NCBI RefSeq assembly: GCF_021390175.1
Contig: NZ_CP090004.1
Span: forward strand, 1,674,001 to 1,738,000
Direction of reading: 5' to 3'
Length of the DNA stretch: 64,000 nt
DNA from: Flagellimonas sp. HMM57
GTDB taxonomy: Bacteria; Bacteroidota; Bacteroidia; Flavobacteriales; Flavobacteriaceae
A program made the translations under genes and the position numbers. A model generated the notes under the pieces. That model searched no databases, was not told where the DNA came from, and was given only the letters and a program-made list of their open reading frames with translations. Position 1 is the first letter of the stretch; the number at the start of each line of letters is the position of its first letter. Shown here in pieces: positions 35,826-49,100 of the stretch.

Positions 35826-38057
35826 ATGAAGACAATTGGTTCACATTTTAGCATTCTTCTCATTGCGTGTGCAATGACATTACTTGGGGCTAATTCGCTA
35901 CATTCTCAAGTATTGAACAAACCAACCACTGTTTGGACGGCAGCATGTGCATCTGTTAGCTTTAACGAATATGATGTTAGTTTCGGATGGACACCTCCCT
36001 TAGTAGATTCAAATAACGAGTTTATCCTAGAACTATCCGACGCTAACGGTAACTTTGGTTCTCCCAGAGAACTTTCAAGACTTTCGGACAAAAATGCTGA
36101 CTTTAATTTTGACTTCACTTTTGCAGTACCTACAGATGTGAACGGCGAAAACTTTAAACTTAGAGTTCGTAGTACCAGTCCTGCAAAGACAAGCCCGGCA
36201 ACAGATGCCTACCCTATGTACTTTGTTGATTACAACTCACCACTACTTATCAGCGAAAATGGCAGTGGATCCATTCCTCCCGGGGGTACGATTGAAATCT
36301 GTGGAAGTGGTTCCGTGACACTGTCTCCACATAACATACCCAACCCAAACAACTACAGTTATAATTGGTACCGAAGTGGTACGCTTCTTAGCGAAAAATC
36401 AAAAGACTTGACCGTATCTACCACTGGAATGTACTATGTGGAGTTGGATTATGGAACTGTATGTTCAGGTTCGGCAAATACGCTATCTAACACTATAGAA
36501 ATATCAACAGGAACAAGCCAAGGAATTGCCATTAACGGTTCCAATAATGTAGGTCTTTGTCCTGGAGACCCATATACGCTAACAGCCAATATTAGTGGCA
36601 GTGGACTTACATACACCTGGTATAAGGATGGTGCCATAGTATCTGGACCAACTGTCAACGCACATACTTATGCCGTTAATACCAGTGCTTCTGGTTATGA
36701 AGGAAATTATGAGGTAGAAATTAGTGGTGCGGGCGCTTGTCAAGAACGGTCCGCTCCAGTAGCTATTAACAACCTTGGCAATTTTGATGTAACAAGACAA
36801 AACGATGCCAATATCGTATTGCTACCTTCACAAACAAAAACATTATCGGTAACTACTACAGCTACCACACCTACATATCAATGGTTTAAGGACGGATCAC
36901 CAATAATTGGAGCTGATGAAATAAGCATAGATGTAAATGAAGTTGGGGTTTATTATGTTAGAGTAACAGAAACGGGCGGAAGCTGCTCTGCGGCTCCTAT
37001 TGATTCTGAAAGCACAACTATCGTTTCTCCAAGTTCGTTTGAGTTTGTTGTTGATTTCGCCGGCACTTATACTTCTTGTGAAAACACCGAAGCTACACTT
37101 AACCTTTCTACTATAAATGCTGTAAGCAGTTCTGGAGCAAAAACAGATGTTACTTCTGATTTGCTTTCTTCCTTTACTTATCAATGGACGAAAGACGCCA
37201 GCAATGTTAGTGGAGAGACCTCAAGAACTATAATAGTTTCAAATTTTAACGAAAATGGTGCATACCGTTTAGAAGGTACATTAAACACTTTTAATGCTTC
37301 ATCCAATGATTTGGATGTGAAATTGGCATCAAATGAGGTTTTGACCATTACTTCCAACGAAACTGTATTATGTGAAGGAGGTGACCCTATAGTTCTGGAA
37401 ACATCTAAAAATCTAAGCGGCGAAACATTTGAATGGATAAAGGATGGTCAAGTTATTGATACCACCACAGAAAATTTAATTGCGGTAGAAACAGGAACAT
37501 ATCAATTGATTGTAAAAACCAATGATTGTCCTATAGTATCCAACGAAATAACCATCGTAAATTTTGATGATTCATTGCTAGTTCTGGACAGACCGCAAGA
37601 CCTTATTATTATAGAAGGTGAAACGGTTACCATAACCGCAAGTGGAGCAACTTCTTACGAATGGTTAAACGCAGATAATTCGCTTTTGGGTTCACTAAAT
37701 TCTTTCAGTTTTAACCAAGAAGGAGAGTTTCTTTTAGTAGCAAGCTTTGGAAGCTGCACCGTTAGCAGGGTTATCACCGTAACATTCAGGGATACGTTCG
37801 CCATACCAAATGTCATTACTACCAACGGTGATGGAATCAACGATTTATGGGTGCTGCCCAATACGTATTCTAGAGACCAAGAAACCTTGGTTACCATCTA
37901 TGATGAAAGAGGTAAAGAAGTCTTTAGTCAAACCAATTATGAAAATAACTGGCCCCAGTCCACTACTGCTTTCACTAAGCAAAGTATGATTTTCTATTAT
38001 CGAATTACAAAGGGTGGGGAAAGTTTAAAACAAGGAACCATAACTGTGATCAAATAA
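35826..38057 (+). CDS. sprC: T9SS type-B-sorted surface protein, SprC-like position
   Basis: The 743-residue protein has a signal peptide (about residues 1-28, ending SLHSQ), several Ig/PKD-like beta domains, and a C-terminal gliding-motility-associated (CHU_C, type-B T9SS) sorting domain beginning at PNVITTNGDGINDLWVLPN near 659. It would be secreted across the outer membrane by the T9SS and then retained at the surface. The symbol follows position at the head of an sprC-sprD-sprB-sprF-type operon described in Flavobacterium johnsoniae. Sequence identity to SprC itself cannot be checked here. The gap to the next gene is five bases. Confidence 0.75.
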   Translation: MKTIGSHFSILLIACAMTLLGANSLHSQVLNKPTTVWTAACASVSFNEYDVSFGWTPPLVDSNNEFILELSDANGNFGSPRELSRLSDKNADFNFDFTFAVPTDVNGENFKLRVRSTSPAKTSPATDAYPMYFVDYNSPLLISENGSGSIPPGGTIEICGSGSVTLSPHNIPNPNNYSYNWYRSGTLLSEKSKDLTVSTTGMYYVELDYGTVCSGSANTLSNTIEISTGTSQGIAINGSNNVGLCPGDPYTLTANISGSGLTYTWYKDGAIVSGPTVNAHTYAVNTSASGYEGNYEVEISGAGACQERSAPVAINNLGNFDVTRQNDANIVLLPSQTKTLSVTTTATTPTYQWFKDGSPIIGADEISIDVNEVGVYYVRVTETGGSCSAAPIDSESTTIVSPSSFEFVVDFAGTYTSCENTEATLNLSTINAVSSSGAKTDVTSDLLSSFTYQWTKDASNVSGETSRTIIVSNFNENGAYRLEGTLNTFNASSNDLDVKLASNEVLTITSNETVLCEGGDPIVLETSKNLSGETFEWIKDGQVIDTTTENLIAVETGTYQLIVKTNDCPIVSNEITIVNFDDSLLVLDRPQDLIIIEGETVTITASGATSYEWLNADNSLLGSLNSFSFNQEGEFLLVASFGSCTVSRVITVTFRDTFAIPNVITTNGDGINDLWVLPNTYSRDQETLVTIYDERGKEVFSQTNYENNWPQSTTAFTKQSMIFYYRITKGGESLKQGTITVIK

Positions 38058-38062
38058 ACAGA

Positions 38063-40129
38063 ATGTACAAAAACAAACCTCTACTACTGTTCATAATCTT
38101 AATCTTATCTCTTTCTGGAGTACGCGCCCAGGAAGAGACTCCATTTGTGGAATATAATGTCCCTTCTCAAAACCTGCTTAAGTTTAACAGGTTTTTGATA
38201 AACCCGACATTCTCAACAGTTAGAGAGGACAAATCCTATATTAACTTGTTTCACAGAAACCAATCGGTTTCTTTTGATGACAACAATCAAGTTTATTTTT
38301 TAAGCTATAGTGGTAGAGTTGGTGATAGAAGTGGTGTTGGTTTAAGTCTGTTCACCAACCGTGAAGGGTTATTTAACAACTTTGGCGTGCATGCCAATTA
38401 CGCTTATGGCATTAAACTAAGTGAAAAGAGCAACTTTACGTTTGGGGCAAACTTTTCATACTATCAAAGTGCCTTCAATCAAGATAGGGCAAACGCACTT
38501 GATGATGACCCATTCTTAAATAGTTTGGAAAGTAGTTCCTTAGTTACTTTTCAACCTGGATTCAATCTTTCTTATGGCAAGTTTGATTTTGGGGTCTTTG
38601 CCGAAAATCTCTTTGATTACAACCTCAAAAGTAGTGAATCCGTTACCGATTTTAACGAAAAAACATATTCTGGACACCTACAATATACCCATCAGTTTGA
38701 AAATGCTTCTGGAATACTGGAACAGGCAAGATTGATGCCTTTGGCCAGAGTTCGCCAAGTTGGGCAAGAAGACCTTGTTTTAGGTGGAAGTTTACTTTTA
38801 GACCTTCCCAAACTTGGATGGATACAAGCTGGATATGATGATTTTTATGGGGCAGCCGCAGGGCTTGGCTTTAACTTGAACAGAAACCTTTCTTTAGGTT
38901 ATACCATTGAAAAAGGTTTGACCAACAATTTTGAAAATTTTGGGGTCAGCCATGAAATTTCTTTGGCCTATTCCTTCACACCTAACTTAACTGAGGACCG
39001 GGTAATGCTCGAAAAAGAAGACGATAGTCTGGTCGATAACGAGAGCGCACCTGAAGAAGAACTTACCATTTCTGAAAAAGACCTAAAAATTGCATACTTA
39101 GAAGAAAAGCTAGCGGAAAACGATGTCATCTTGGACGAACTCCTTTTAAGACAGGACTCTATTGAAACCAACAGGAACAGTGATCTTGAAAGGCGTTTTG
39201 AGACCGTAATGAAAATGGTGCGAAGAGAAACTCGCGGACAAATGCCCGAGTTGGAAGAAAAAGCAAAAGAGGTATATTTTGCCAACATGGATAGCATGGA
39301 CATCAAGTCCAGTAAACGCAATGAACCTGCATTGGCAGAAAACGGACTATCTAACACAACAGCAGCAAAAAAAGTAATTCGCCTTAACGAAACCAGACCC
39401 AAAAGTTTAGCTGAAAACACTACCGCAAAAAGAGACAGAACCAATCGGTATAATAATAAAAACGTTGGTCGATTTAAAAGGTTTACGATTCCTAATGTAG
39501 AAAGTGGCCATTACTTAATTGCAAACGTTTTTAAGGATGCCAATAATGTTGACTCCTTTCTAGAGCAGCTGCAAGCGCAGGGAATTGAAGCAGGATTCTT
39601 CGAAAACCCAAAAAATGGTCTTACCTATGTATATCTAAAAGGATATAGAAATAAGCAAGATGCCGTAGATGCCTATCATTCACAACTCAATGGCGCTTAT
39701 CAAGGCGACGCATGGGTCATGAATGTAAATGGAGTGGATTCCAATTCTAGTGGTGGATTCAATTCGATCGCCAACACAAATAATTCCGAATACGATAATA
39801 ACAACCTACACAATAACATAACCAAAACCAAGCGCAAAGCTTCCCAAGTATCATATACCGATTATGATGTTGATGGCCTAGGTTCCGGTTTTTACATTAT
39901 AGCCAATGTTTTTGAAAAAGCTTCAAATGCAAACCGCTTCGTAAAAAAACTGAAATCTGAAGGACTGAATGCCGGTTACTTTGTTAACCCAGAAGACAAC
40001 TACAGGTATGTGTACATTAAAAGACATGATACTTGGACCAACGCGCTGACCTCTTATTACACCAAACTTAATGCTTCGTATGATGACAAAATGTGGATCA
40101 TGCGAGTAAAACCAAACCTCAATAGTTAG
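38063..40129 (+). CDS. sprD: PorP/SprF-type barrel fused to coiled coil and two SPOR-like domains (SprD-like)
   Basis: The 688-residue protein has a signal peptide (MYKNKPLLLFIILILSLSGVRAQ) and a PorP/SprF beta-barrel at about 25-310 (FNRFLINPTFSTVRED is the family start, LPKLGWIQAGYDDFYGAAAGLGFNL its late strands). An acidic coiled coil spans 325-415. Two repeated domains lie at 479-555 and 606-688 with SGHYLIANVFKDANNVDSF and SGFYIIANVFEKASNANRF. Both repeats look like SPOR, a fold that binds denuded peptidoglycan. Unlike a plain PorP/SprF protein, it could tie the outer membrane to the wall. The stop is directly followed by the sprB ATG. Confidence 0.75.
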   Translation: MYKNKPLLLFIILILSLSGVRAQEETPFVEYNVPSQNLLKFNRFLINPTFSTVREDKSYINLFHRNQSVSFDDNNQVYFLSYSGRVGDRSGVGLSLFTNREGLFNNFGVHANYAYGIKLSEKSNFTFGANFSYYQSAFNQDRANALDDDPFLNSLESSSLVTFQPGFNLSYGKFDFGVFAENLFDYNLKSSESVTDFNEKTYSGHLQYTHQFENASGILEQARLMPLARVRQVGQEDLVLGGSLLLDLPKLGWIQAGYDDFYGAAAGLGFNLNRNLSLGYTIEKGLTNNFENFGVSHEISLAYSFTPNLTEDRVMLEKEDDSLVDNESAPEEELTISEKDLKIAYLEEKLAENDVILDELLLRQDSIETNRNSDLERRFETVMKMVRRETRGQMPELEEKAKEVYFANMDSMDIKSSKRNEPALAENGLSNTTAAKKVIRLNETRPKSLAENTTAKRDRTNRYNNKNVGRFKRFTIPNVESGHYLIANVFKDANNVDSFLEQLQAQGIEAGFFENPKNGLTYVYLKGYRNKQDAVDAYHSQLNGAYQGDAWVMNVNGVDSNSSGGFNSIANTNNSEYDNNNLHNNITKTKRKASQVSYTDYDVDGLGSGFYIIANVFEKASNANRFVKKLKSEGLNAGYFVNPEDNYRYVYIKRHDTWTNALTSYYTKLNASYDDKMWIMRVKPNLNS

Positions 40130-43100
40130 ATGACCAATCCATTTATTAGAACAGTTCTATGCCTAATGGGCATATGGTTTATAGGCTCTAGAGTTAATGC
40201 TCAGGTAGAAGTTCCGTTTACCCCGAGACTGACAGATTCTTACATAAATATTAAGGGAGATTATACCTTTTTGTCCAATAGTATCATCAATAGGGTTGAT
40301 GGGAGCAATAGCGCCAATGACCCTTATAATGGTGGTTCGAACAATAATGGTTTCCATAGGGATTACATCGATGTGGACGCTGACCCCTCTACTTTTAGTT
40401 CTAGTAGTTCAACACTCACCGTGCCTTTTTGTTCAAGGATATATTGGGCAGGATTATATTGGTCCGCCAACTACCAACAAGAGGTCTTGAACAACTCACA
40501 AATTGCCAGTTTACCTGCCAACGATACACGAAGGTTGGACTTTACACAAATTAAATTTCGAGTTCCTGGTGGAAGCTATATCGATATTGTAGCGGACAAC
40601 AACCCCGATCCAGTTGGTGAGGAAGATGCCATAATATATGATAATGCCAGCTTCAAGGATTCTCCTTACACCTGTTTTAAAAACGTAACCAATGAACTTC
40701 AGGCATTGGCCGATCCTTCGGGAGAGTACTTTGTAGGTAATATTAGAGCCACGCGTGGTAGAAGTGTTGGTGGTGCAGGAGGTTGGACTTTGGTGGTGAT
40801 TTATGAAAATCCTACCTTAACAGGAAAGTACATTTCGGTTTTTGATGGATACGCTGGCGTAAGTGGAAGCTCAAGTGCGGACATTAACGTTTCAGGCTTC
40901 AACACAATTCCTGCAGGACCTGTTCGTGCCAGACTTGGTGCCAGTGTGGTTGAAGGGGATAGGGGTATATCAGGAGATGCATTTAGAATACAAACACCCC
41001 TAAATCCAGGATTTACAAGCCTTTCTAATGGTGCGAATCCAGCGAACAACTTTTTTAACTCCAATATCACAATTGATGGGGCCAATGTTACCAATAGAAA
41101 TATCAACTCTACCAATACTCTAGGTTTTGACTCAGATATTTTTGAGATAAACAATCCAGCAAATAGTGTCATTGCCAATGAAGAAACCGATGCTACATTA
41201 AGGCTGTTTACACAGGGTGACGCATTTGGGGCGTTTTTGGTCACATTTGGCGTCGAAATCATAGAGCCCAATATTGTATTGGAAAAGAAAGTAGAGGATA
41301 TTGGAGGAAATGATATTACAGGACAGGGTGTAAACCTTGGTCAAAGTTTGGATTATGTGCTCTCATTTGTCAATACTGGAAACGATGACGCCACCAATTA
41401 CACAATCAGGGATGTTCTTCCGGCAAATGTTACGTTGGACAACACGACCATAACCGTACCTTCAGGTGTTACCTATACCTATAATGCCGCCACACAAGAA
41501 ATCATATTTACCATTCCAGATAATCTGGTAGAAGAAGGCGATCCTATTTCTGAGATAAGAATGCGAGTCAGGGTTGCAGAGAACTGTTTTGACTTTGTTG
41601 ATGCCTGTACCGATATTATAGAAAACGTAGCGTTCTCTACGTATGAGGGCATCATTAATGACAACCAAATAAGTGATGACCCCAGTGTATCCGACTTTGA
41701 TGATTGCGGATTTACAACACCTGGTGCCACTAACTTTCTTCTGGACGACCTAACCGCATGTAATTTTACCAGAACTGTACTGCTTTGTGGTGCCAATGTG
41801 GTGCTCAATGCCGGTGATGGCTTTGATAATTATATCTGGTACCGTGATGAAAATGGAAACAACCAGATTGATGCTGGCGACACCGTTTTAAACGATGGTA
41901 ACCCAGATTCCGATTTAAGTACTTTAATCGTTGATGAAGCAGCTACTTTCATCGTAGATAAACAAGTAGCTGATCCATGTAAGGATTTTAGGGAAATTAT
42001 TGTTGTTGAGCGTTTTGGTGCAACACAATCAAACCCAATTTCGGCTTTGATCAACGATACCTCGAATACCGTTGATGGTGAAGTTGTAATCTGTCCCAAT
42101 GATGGTAGCGAGCTTCCAGAAATCTTTTTATGTGGCTTGAATGATACCGAACTCGTACAGATAAACATACCAGATGCAGATAGTATCGTTTGGGAAAGGC
42201 TCGACGAATCAAGCTGTGGTGCTTCCACCCAAGATTGCGCAAACACCAATAACTCCTGTACTTGGAATTCTGCCGGTACTGGAAGTAATTTCCTTGCTTC
42301 TGATGCTGGAGAATATCGCTTGGTCATCAATTATCAAAATGGATGTTTCAGCCGTTTTTACTTCAATATCTTTAAAAATCCGTTAGACCCCCAGTACACT
42401 ACAAGGGATATTATCTGTTCCACGAACGGAAATATTACGGTTACCAATATGCCCATAAACTATGAGTATCGATTAATAAATCAAGATACTGGTAATGAAG
42501 TGGTTGGATACAATCCTAATCCAAGCTTTGACATTACTACCAATGGTGCTTACACTGTTGAAATGAGACAACAAGGGGTAACAGACGGCTGTGTCTTTGT
42601 TCTGGACAACATTGGTATATTGGATAGGGATTTCCAGGTTGATGTCGATACTAAGGATACGGATTGCAACGGTTTGGGCGAAATAGCCATTTCTATTCTA
42701 AATGTTGAAGCACAATACTATTACGAAGTTGCGCAAGGAGGAACGACCATTGATACTTTTGGTCCTTCTAACGATAACAACTACACTTTTGAAAACTTAA
42801 ATGATGGTGTTTATGACATTTCCATCTCTACTGATGATGGATGTACCTACACAGAACAGGTTACCATAAACGATGTTACCGATTTAGCTGTAACCGCATT
42901 GACCACTAAAAACATTGACTGTACCGATGGCGTAATCACGGTTACAGGCACAGGCGGTTTTCCTAATCCAGAATATGTCTATGCTATATGGAGTTACAAT
43001 GGTGCTCCGCTGTATACAAGCATAAATGATATTCCTGCCAGTGCATACCAAGTTGAAAACGATTTCACATTTGTGAATGGCGAAGAAGGGGATTATGAAT

Positions 43101-46100
43101 TTGTCGTGGTTGATAGCAACAACTGTTCTTCTATTTCGAACAGTGTATCGATTGCCATTGCTCCTTCCGCAGTGTATACAACTGCCACCACAGATGAAAC
43201 ATGTTTTGGGGCTGCCGATGGTACTTTTGAAATAACTGTTTCCAACTCAAACGGGTACGCTTTATCATACACATTAACCTATCCGGATGCATCTACTGCA
43301 TCAAACACTTCTGGATTGTTTACAGGCTTACCTCAAGGCGCTTATTCACTCACCATAACACAAACCCAAGGAGGTGTTTCATGTGATTTTGTAGAAACCT
43401 TCAATATAGGAGGACAGACTTCCGCTGTAACGGCCGATGCCGACCCAGCTGTAATACAGGATTATACGTGTTTGCAAAATGGCAGTATCGAAGTTCAGAA
43501 CGTAACAGGAGGTGTTGCTCCTTACGAATATAGTATTGATGGGGTAACTTTTGTCAATGGAGTGGGAGCGGAACGCTTTTCCAACCTAGCGGATGGAACG
43601 TATACCATTACCGTTCGGGATGCCAATAATTGTACGTTCACAACAAACCCTGTTGTTTTTGAGACCAACCCCCCAACAAATCTGGACTTTACAGCATCGA
43701 CTCCTAGTTGTCCTGCATTAACGTCTGATGTAACCGTAACAGCAACTGATGGTATTGCACCTTTTGTTTTTGAAATTACGGCACCTTCTACAATACCAGC
43801 GACCTCAACTACCGGAAACACTGCGGACTTTGATGGTCTTGCCCCGGGAACGTATACTTTCAGGGTAACTGATAGTAAGGACTGCTCTTATGAAGAAACC
43901 TTTACGGTAGACCCTATCTCCGAAATTAATGTTACCGGACAATTAATAAGCAACATCACTTGTTTTACGGACACCGATGGAGAAATAACATTTACCGTTT
44001 CGGATTTTAATACCGACTACAATTATACGGTAACAGGACCTTCAAACTTTTCAGCCAATAACCAAACCAATACTTCTATTCCTTTAACCGGACTAGATGA
44101 TGGAACTTACGATATTACAGTAACGGACAATGTTACAAACTGTACGGCTACCGCAAGTATTATAGTAAATGCGCCTGCTGCTGCTTTGACCATAAGCGCT
44201 TCGGAAATACAGCCAACCTGTACAACGGATGGTGGCGTAACATTAACCTCTACTGGAGGATGGGGCAGTAATACATTTACACTTACTAATCCAGATGCAA
44301 CTGCTTTTGGAACAAACAGTACCGGTGCTTTTACCGGACTTTCACAAACGGGAACTTACACGGCATCAGTAACCGATGCAAACGGATGCGTGGTTACAAC
44401 AACGTTCAATTTGAATGCAGCTATCGCTCCTGTTTTGGCCATTGTTCCCAACGATACTTGTTTTGATGATGCTGTTGGTTTAACATTAACCGCAAACATT
44501 ACTTCTGGCGGGGACGGTAATTATGAATACAGCCTAAATGGAGGGGCCTTTGGAACCAACAACGTTTTTACTGGATTGACGTCAGGAACATATACCATTG
44601 ATGTAAGAGATGGTAACAATTGTACCGATTCCGAATCCATAACCATAAACCCAGAGCTGAGTGTAATAGCTTCCGCACCTAATATCACCGCTTGTGGTAC
44701 AGCAACCAATGTTGATATCACTGCTGTTGGAGGTGACGGAAACTATGTTTATGCCATTGTTGCTGATGGTGCTACTGCAACTGGTTTTTCAACAACTAAC
44801 CCAATTAGTGTTACTGGAACAGGAGATTATGATGTTTATGTAAGGGATAATGGAGGGGCTTCAGGGTTTTGTGAAGCATCGTTCGATTTAACCATTGTCC
44901 AAGATGCACCTTTATCATTGAACATTTCGGATACAGGAATTCAATGTAGTGGCGAAGCACAAGCAACTATTACTATCACAGCATCCGGTGGAGAAGCTCC
45001 ATTTGAATATAGTATTGACAATGGTGCTACGTTTCAGCCTTCAAACATGTTTGTTAACCAAGCTGCTGGAAGTTACAATATCCGTGTAAGGGATGCCAAC
45101 AACTGTATTATAAATCAAATTTATAACATATCAGAACCGATTACTTTATCAGCGTCTGCCGCTGTAACGCAATTGGCGGAATGTAATCCCGGTCTCGGTG
45201 CAGAAGTGCGGATAACAAATGAAATTGGCGGAACCGCTCCCTATGAATATAGTTTTGATGGTGGAACCAATTATGGTTCAAGCCCTATCGGTTTCCTTTT
45301 GCCAGGAACCCATACCCTTTACCTAAGGGATGCCAACAATTGTACTTTTGAAATGGCAGTAACCATAGAGCCCGAGCCTACACCTCCCGGAATTACCGCA
45401 ACGATAGATTATGAATGTGATGGTGAAGGCATCATTACCGTTACACCAGATAATGCGGGTTATAGCTACACGTATGAAATCGATGCAACACCAAATACAC
45501 CGAATACTTCAAATGTTTTTGACAATGTGGCAGTAGGGTCTCATACGATTACCGTTAATTATATAAATAATACACCGCCTTCTCCAAGTGTAATCTTACT
45601 AGAGAACTTTGGTACTGGACCTAATACACCTATAAGTGAAATCGATGGGGACTATTATTGTTACGAACCACAAGATGGAAGTGCAACGGCATGTGCTGCT
45701 ATAAATGGAAGAACTACGAACAGTGCCAATAGTCGTATCAATGATTTGGAATATTCCGTGACCCAAGTGGTGACGTTACCTTTTAATTCTTGGTTAAGCC
45801 CTAATGATGCTTCATTGATGCCTTCTGGCCGATTTTTGGCAATTAATGTTGGTAATCCAGGTGTAAATACTGTAGTTTACGCAAAACGAGGTGTAGAAGT
45901 TGTACCCAACCTTGATATAGAAGTTTCTTTGGCCGTATTCAATTTCCTAAGACAAGGTAGATCTGGTCTCGACCCAGATATTCTAATTGAACTGGTAGAT
46001 GGCTCAAACAATGTTATAGCTAGTGCTACTACAGGATTAGTCCCAAAAAATAACGGTGCCAACGATTGGTTTCGCCCTCCACCAATTTCATTAAACCCAG

Positions 46101-49100
46101 GTGCCAACAACAATATTGATATCGTAATTAGAACTGTTGCCTCTGGAAATAATGGAAATGATATCGCAATAGATGATATACAAGCCGTACAAATACCCGA
46201 GGTCTGTGAAGGTAGTGAAACACTTAACGTAGTTATCGAAGCTGGCAATGCGTTCGGTTCAAATATTACAGCATTTTCAGATATTTCTTGTAATGCTGGA
46301 ACAGATGGAAGTATCACTTTTGAAGTAGAAAATTTTGATACAACCAACGGTTTTGAATATAGGGTTGGGTCTACCGGTTCCTTTACCACCTCAACAACAA
46401 GTCCCGTAGTTCTTAACGGGCTATCTGCTGGCTCCTATGCTATTGAAGTAAGGGATGTCTTGGACAACTCCTGTTCTATAACTTTAAACCAGACACTATC
46501 AGAACCAAATGCCCTTGTCACAACGGCTTCGGTCACTGAAGTTGCCACCTGTTCCAATGGGGGTGCAACAATTACGGCTTCTGTAACGGGAGGCACTCCT
46601 GCTTATGAATATCAACTGGAAGATAGTGTAGGTGGTATTATCACGGCTTATCAGACTTCAACTGTATTTTCTGGTCTAGCTGCTGGTGATTATATTGTAA
46701 GGGCTAGAGATTCAAACTCTTGTGAAGATCCTATCGATACTGCTATTACCGTAGCGCCATTTGCGTCCATTGCATTCACTTCCACCGCATGCTATGGAGG
46801 AAACAATGATGGAACCATCCAAGTTGATGTTACCTCTGGCAATAATGATTACGAATTTAGTCTTAACGGTGGCCCTTGGGTAACTCCAAGTCCAACTACG
46901 GCTACAACATACACCTTTACTGGACTTGCTAACGGAAACTATACCGTTAACGTTAGAGATGGTTTTGGTTGCGAAGGAACGTTGCAGAATGTAACTATTT
47001 ACAGTGCTCCAACAATAGATGTTGTAGCTATTAGTACATGTGCGGATGGTAGTATAACCGTAACCGCTCCTGCAGCTTTAACGAACTTGGAATACGCCTT
47101 TGTTCCCACAACTACCAGCCCTTCTGGATTATTTTCAAGCAGTAATACGTTTGCGGTAACTACAGGAAACGATGGTGATTATGATGTATATGTAAGAGAT
47201 GCTTCTACAGTAAATGCCTATTGTGATTTTATGGAGACCGTAACGGTCGGCCCTGCTACTCCTTTGACAGTGACCAATACGCCAACGGATCCCATTTGTC
47301 ATGACGGCACAGGTTCGATTCTGGTAGATATCACTTCTGGAATCAGTCCGTACACTATTGAAATTGTTGATGTCGATAATGGTACTTCTGACCAAACAGA
47401 TACCAATGTAATAGCGACCAGCAGAACTTATTTCAACTTAATGCCAGGTAATTATACCGTAAACGTAACGGACGCTACGGGTTGTACGGTTACCGAAACA
47501 TTGATAAGCATTACTAACCCTGATGAACTAACAGCTACTATTCAAGGTATTACACCTGCAGCATGTACAGGTGACCCCAACGATTTTGGCTTTGAATTTA
47601 CAGGATACCCCACAACACTTGGAACTATTCAATTTAGTGCCGATGGCGGAACAACCTGGCCAGGAGATAGTACAAACCCAGGAACAACTGATCGTTTTAC
47701 AGGTTATAATTCAGGTGATGTTGTGAACCCATCTATGAGAACCGTTGATGCTTCGGGTAATATCTGCCAAACCGATTTCCCTCCATTTATCATTCCCTAT
47801 CCTTTGGATGATTTGGATATAACGATAGCGGCACTTGTCGTTAACTGTAATGAACTGCAAGTAACTGTTCAAGGATCTGAAGGAACACCTGATTATGAAT
47901 ATAACTATACAGATGATCCATTTAATCCTGGCGCCCCAACGCTTCCTTGGACATCACCAGCCAAAGGTTTGGGCGATCCTCACGTATTCACAGGATTAAT
48001 CCCTGGTAGAACTTATGTGTTCTTTGTAAGAGATGCGGCAGGTTGTGTTAGACAAAGTAACGTTAACGTAAATGATCTTATAACTGTTCCTTTGGAAATA
48101 ACTTCTGCCATTACCCCAACATGTTCTGGTGGAACTACAGGAAGCATAACCTACACTGTTACGGATACCCAAGCTCCATTTGGAACTGAATTTAGATGGA
48201 ATGTATACAATATGGTCGCGGGAAGTCCTGTTCCTGTTGCCGATAGTGGTGGAAACGTTCCATTCGCTTCTCCACAAAACATTACTATACCTGGGCTTGG
48301 ACAAGGGGATTATTTTATAGAAGTAGTAGAAGTTGATGGAGGTATTGATAGCTGTATCGGTGCAACCGAAAATGAACTATTGGAAGAACTTGATCCAATT
48401 ACAGGAACTCCTACTGTTCTTGAGAACATCAGTTGTGACAACCCTGGACTTATTCAAATACAAAACCCAATGGGCGGTGGTGGAACATATACCTATACCC
48501 TGTATCATGATATCAACAATACACCCGCTGATCTAACTGATGATATAACAATTACAACTACAACCGATAATCCGATTGAAGTTCCAGCAAATTCTGCTGC
48601 AGGAAGCTATAGAATATCCGTTGAGGACCAATACAGTTGTTCAAATGAACTTGGATTTGTTTCTCTGACTTTGACACCCAACCCAACCATTGGAATCATA
48701 ACAGTAGATAATTGTAGTGACCCTGCAACGGTTACAATTCCTGCATCAACTACTGCAGCCCAGTTATTCTACTCTTTGGATGGCGGTACGACCTATGTGG
48801 ATAATGGAGGAATTTTTAACAATGTTACTCCCGGAAGCTACAATGTTTCTGTTCGAGATAGCAATGGATGTACCGCTTCTGCAGGGCCTGTTGTGGTTCA
48901 CCCTGTACTTCAAGCAAGTGCAACATTAACTAAGCTGTTAGATTGTTCTAGTACTCCAGATGCTCAAATTACGATAGAGGTTTCCGATGGTTCAGGATTA
49001 TATCACTATGAGATTTCTGATGGTTCAGGAATCGTCACGGCCAAGCAAGTATTGCCGAGCAATCCATTTGTCTTTAATACTTCGACTGTAGAAAACTACA

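Noticed and set aside
38968..39444. 158-codon minus-strand frame inside the SprD-like gene
   Set aside because: It is Ser/Leu/Phe-rich, as expected when a Glu/Lys-rich coiled coil is read backwards.
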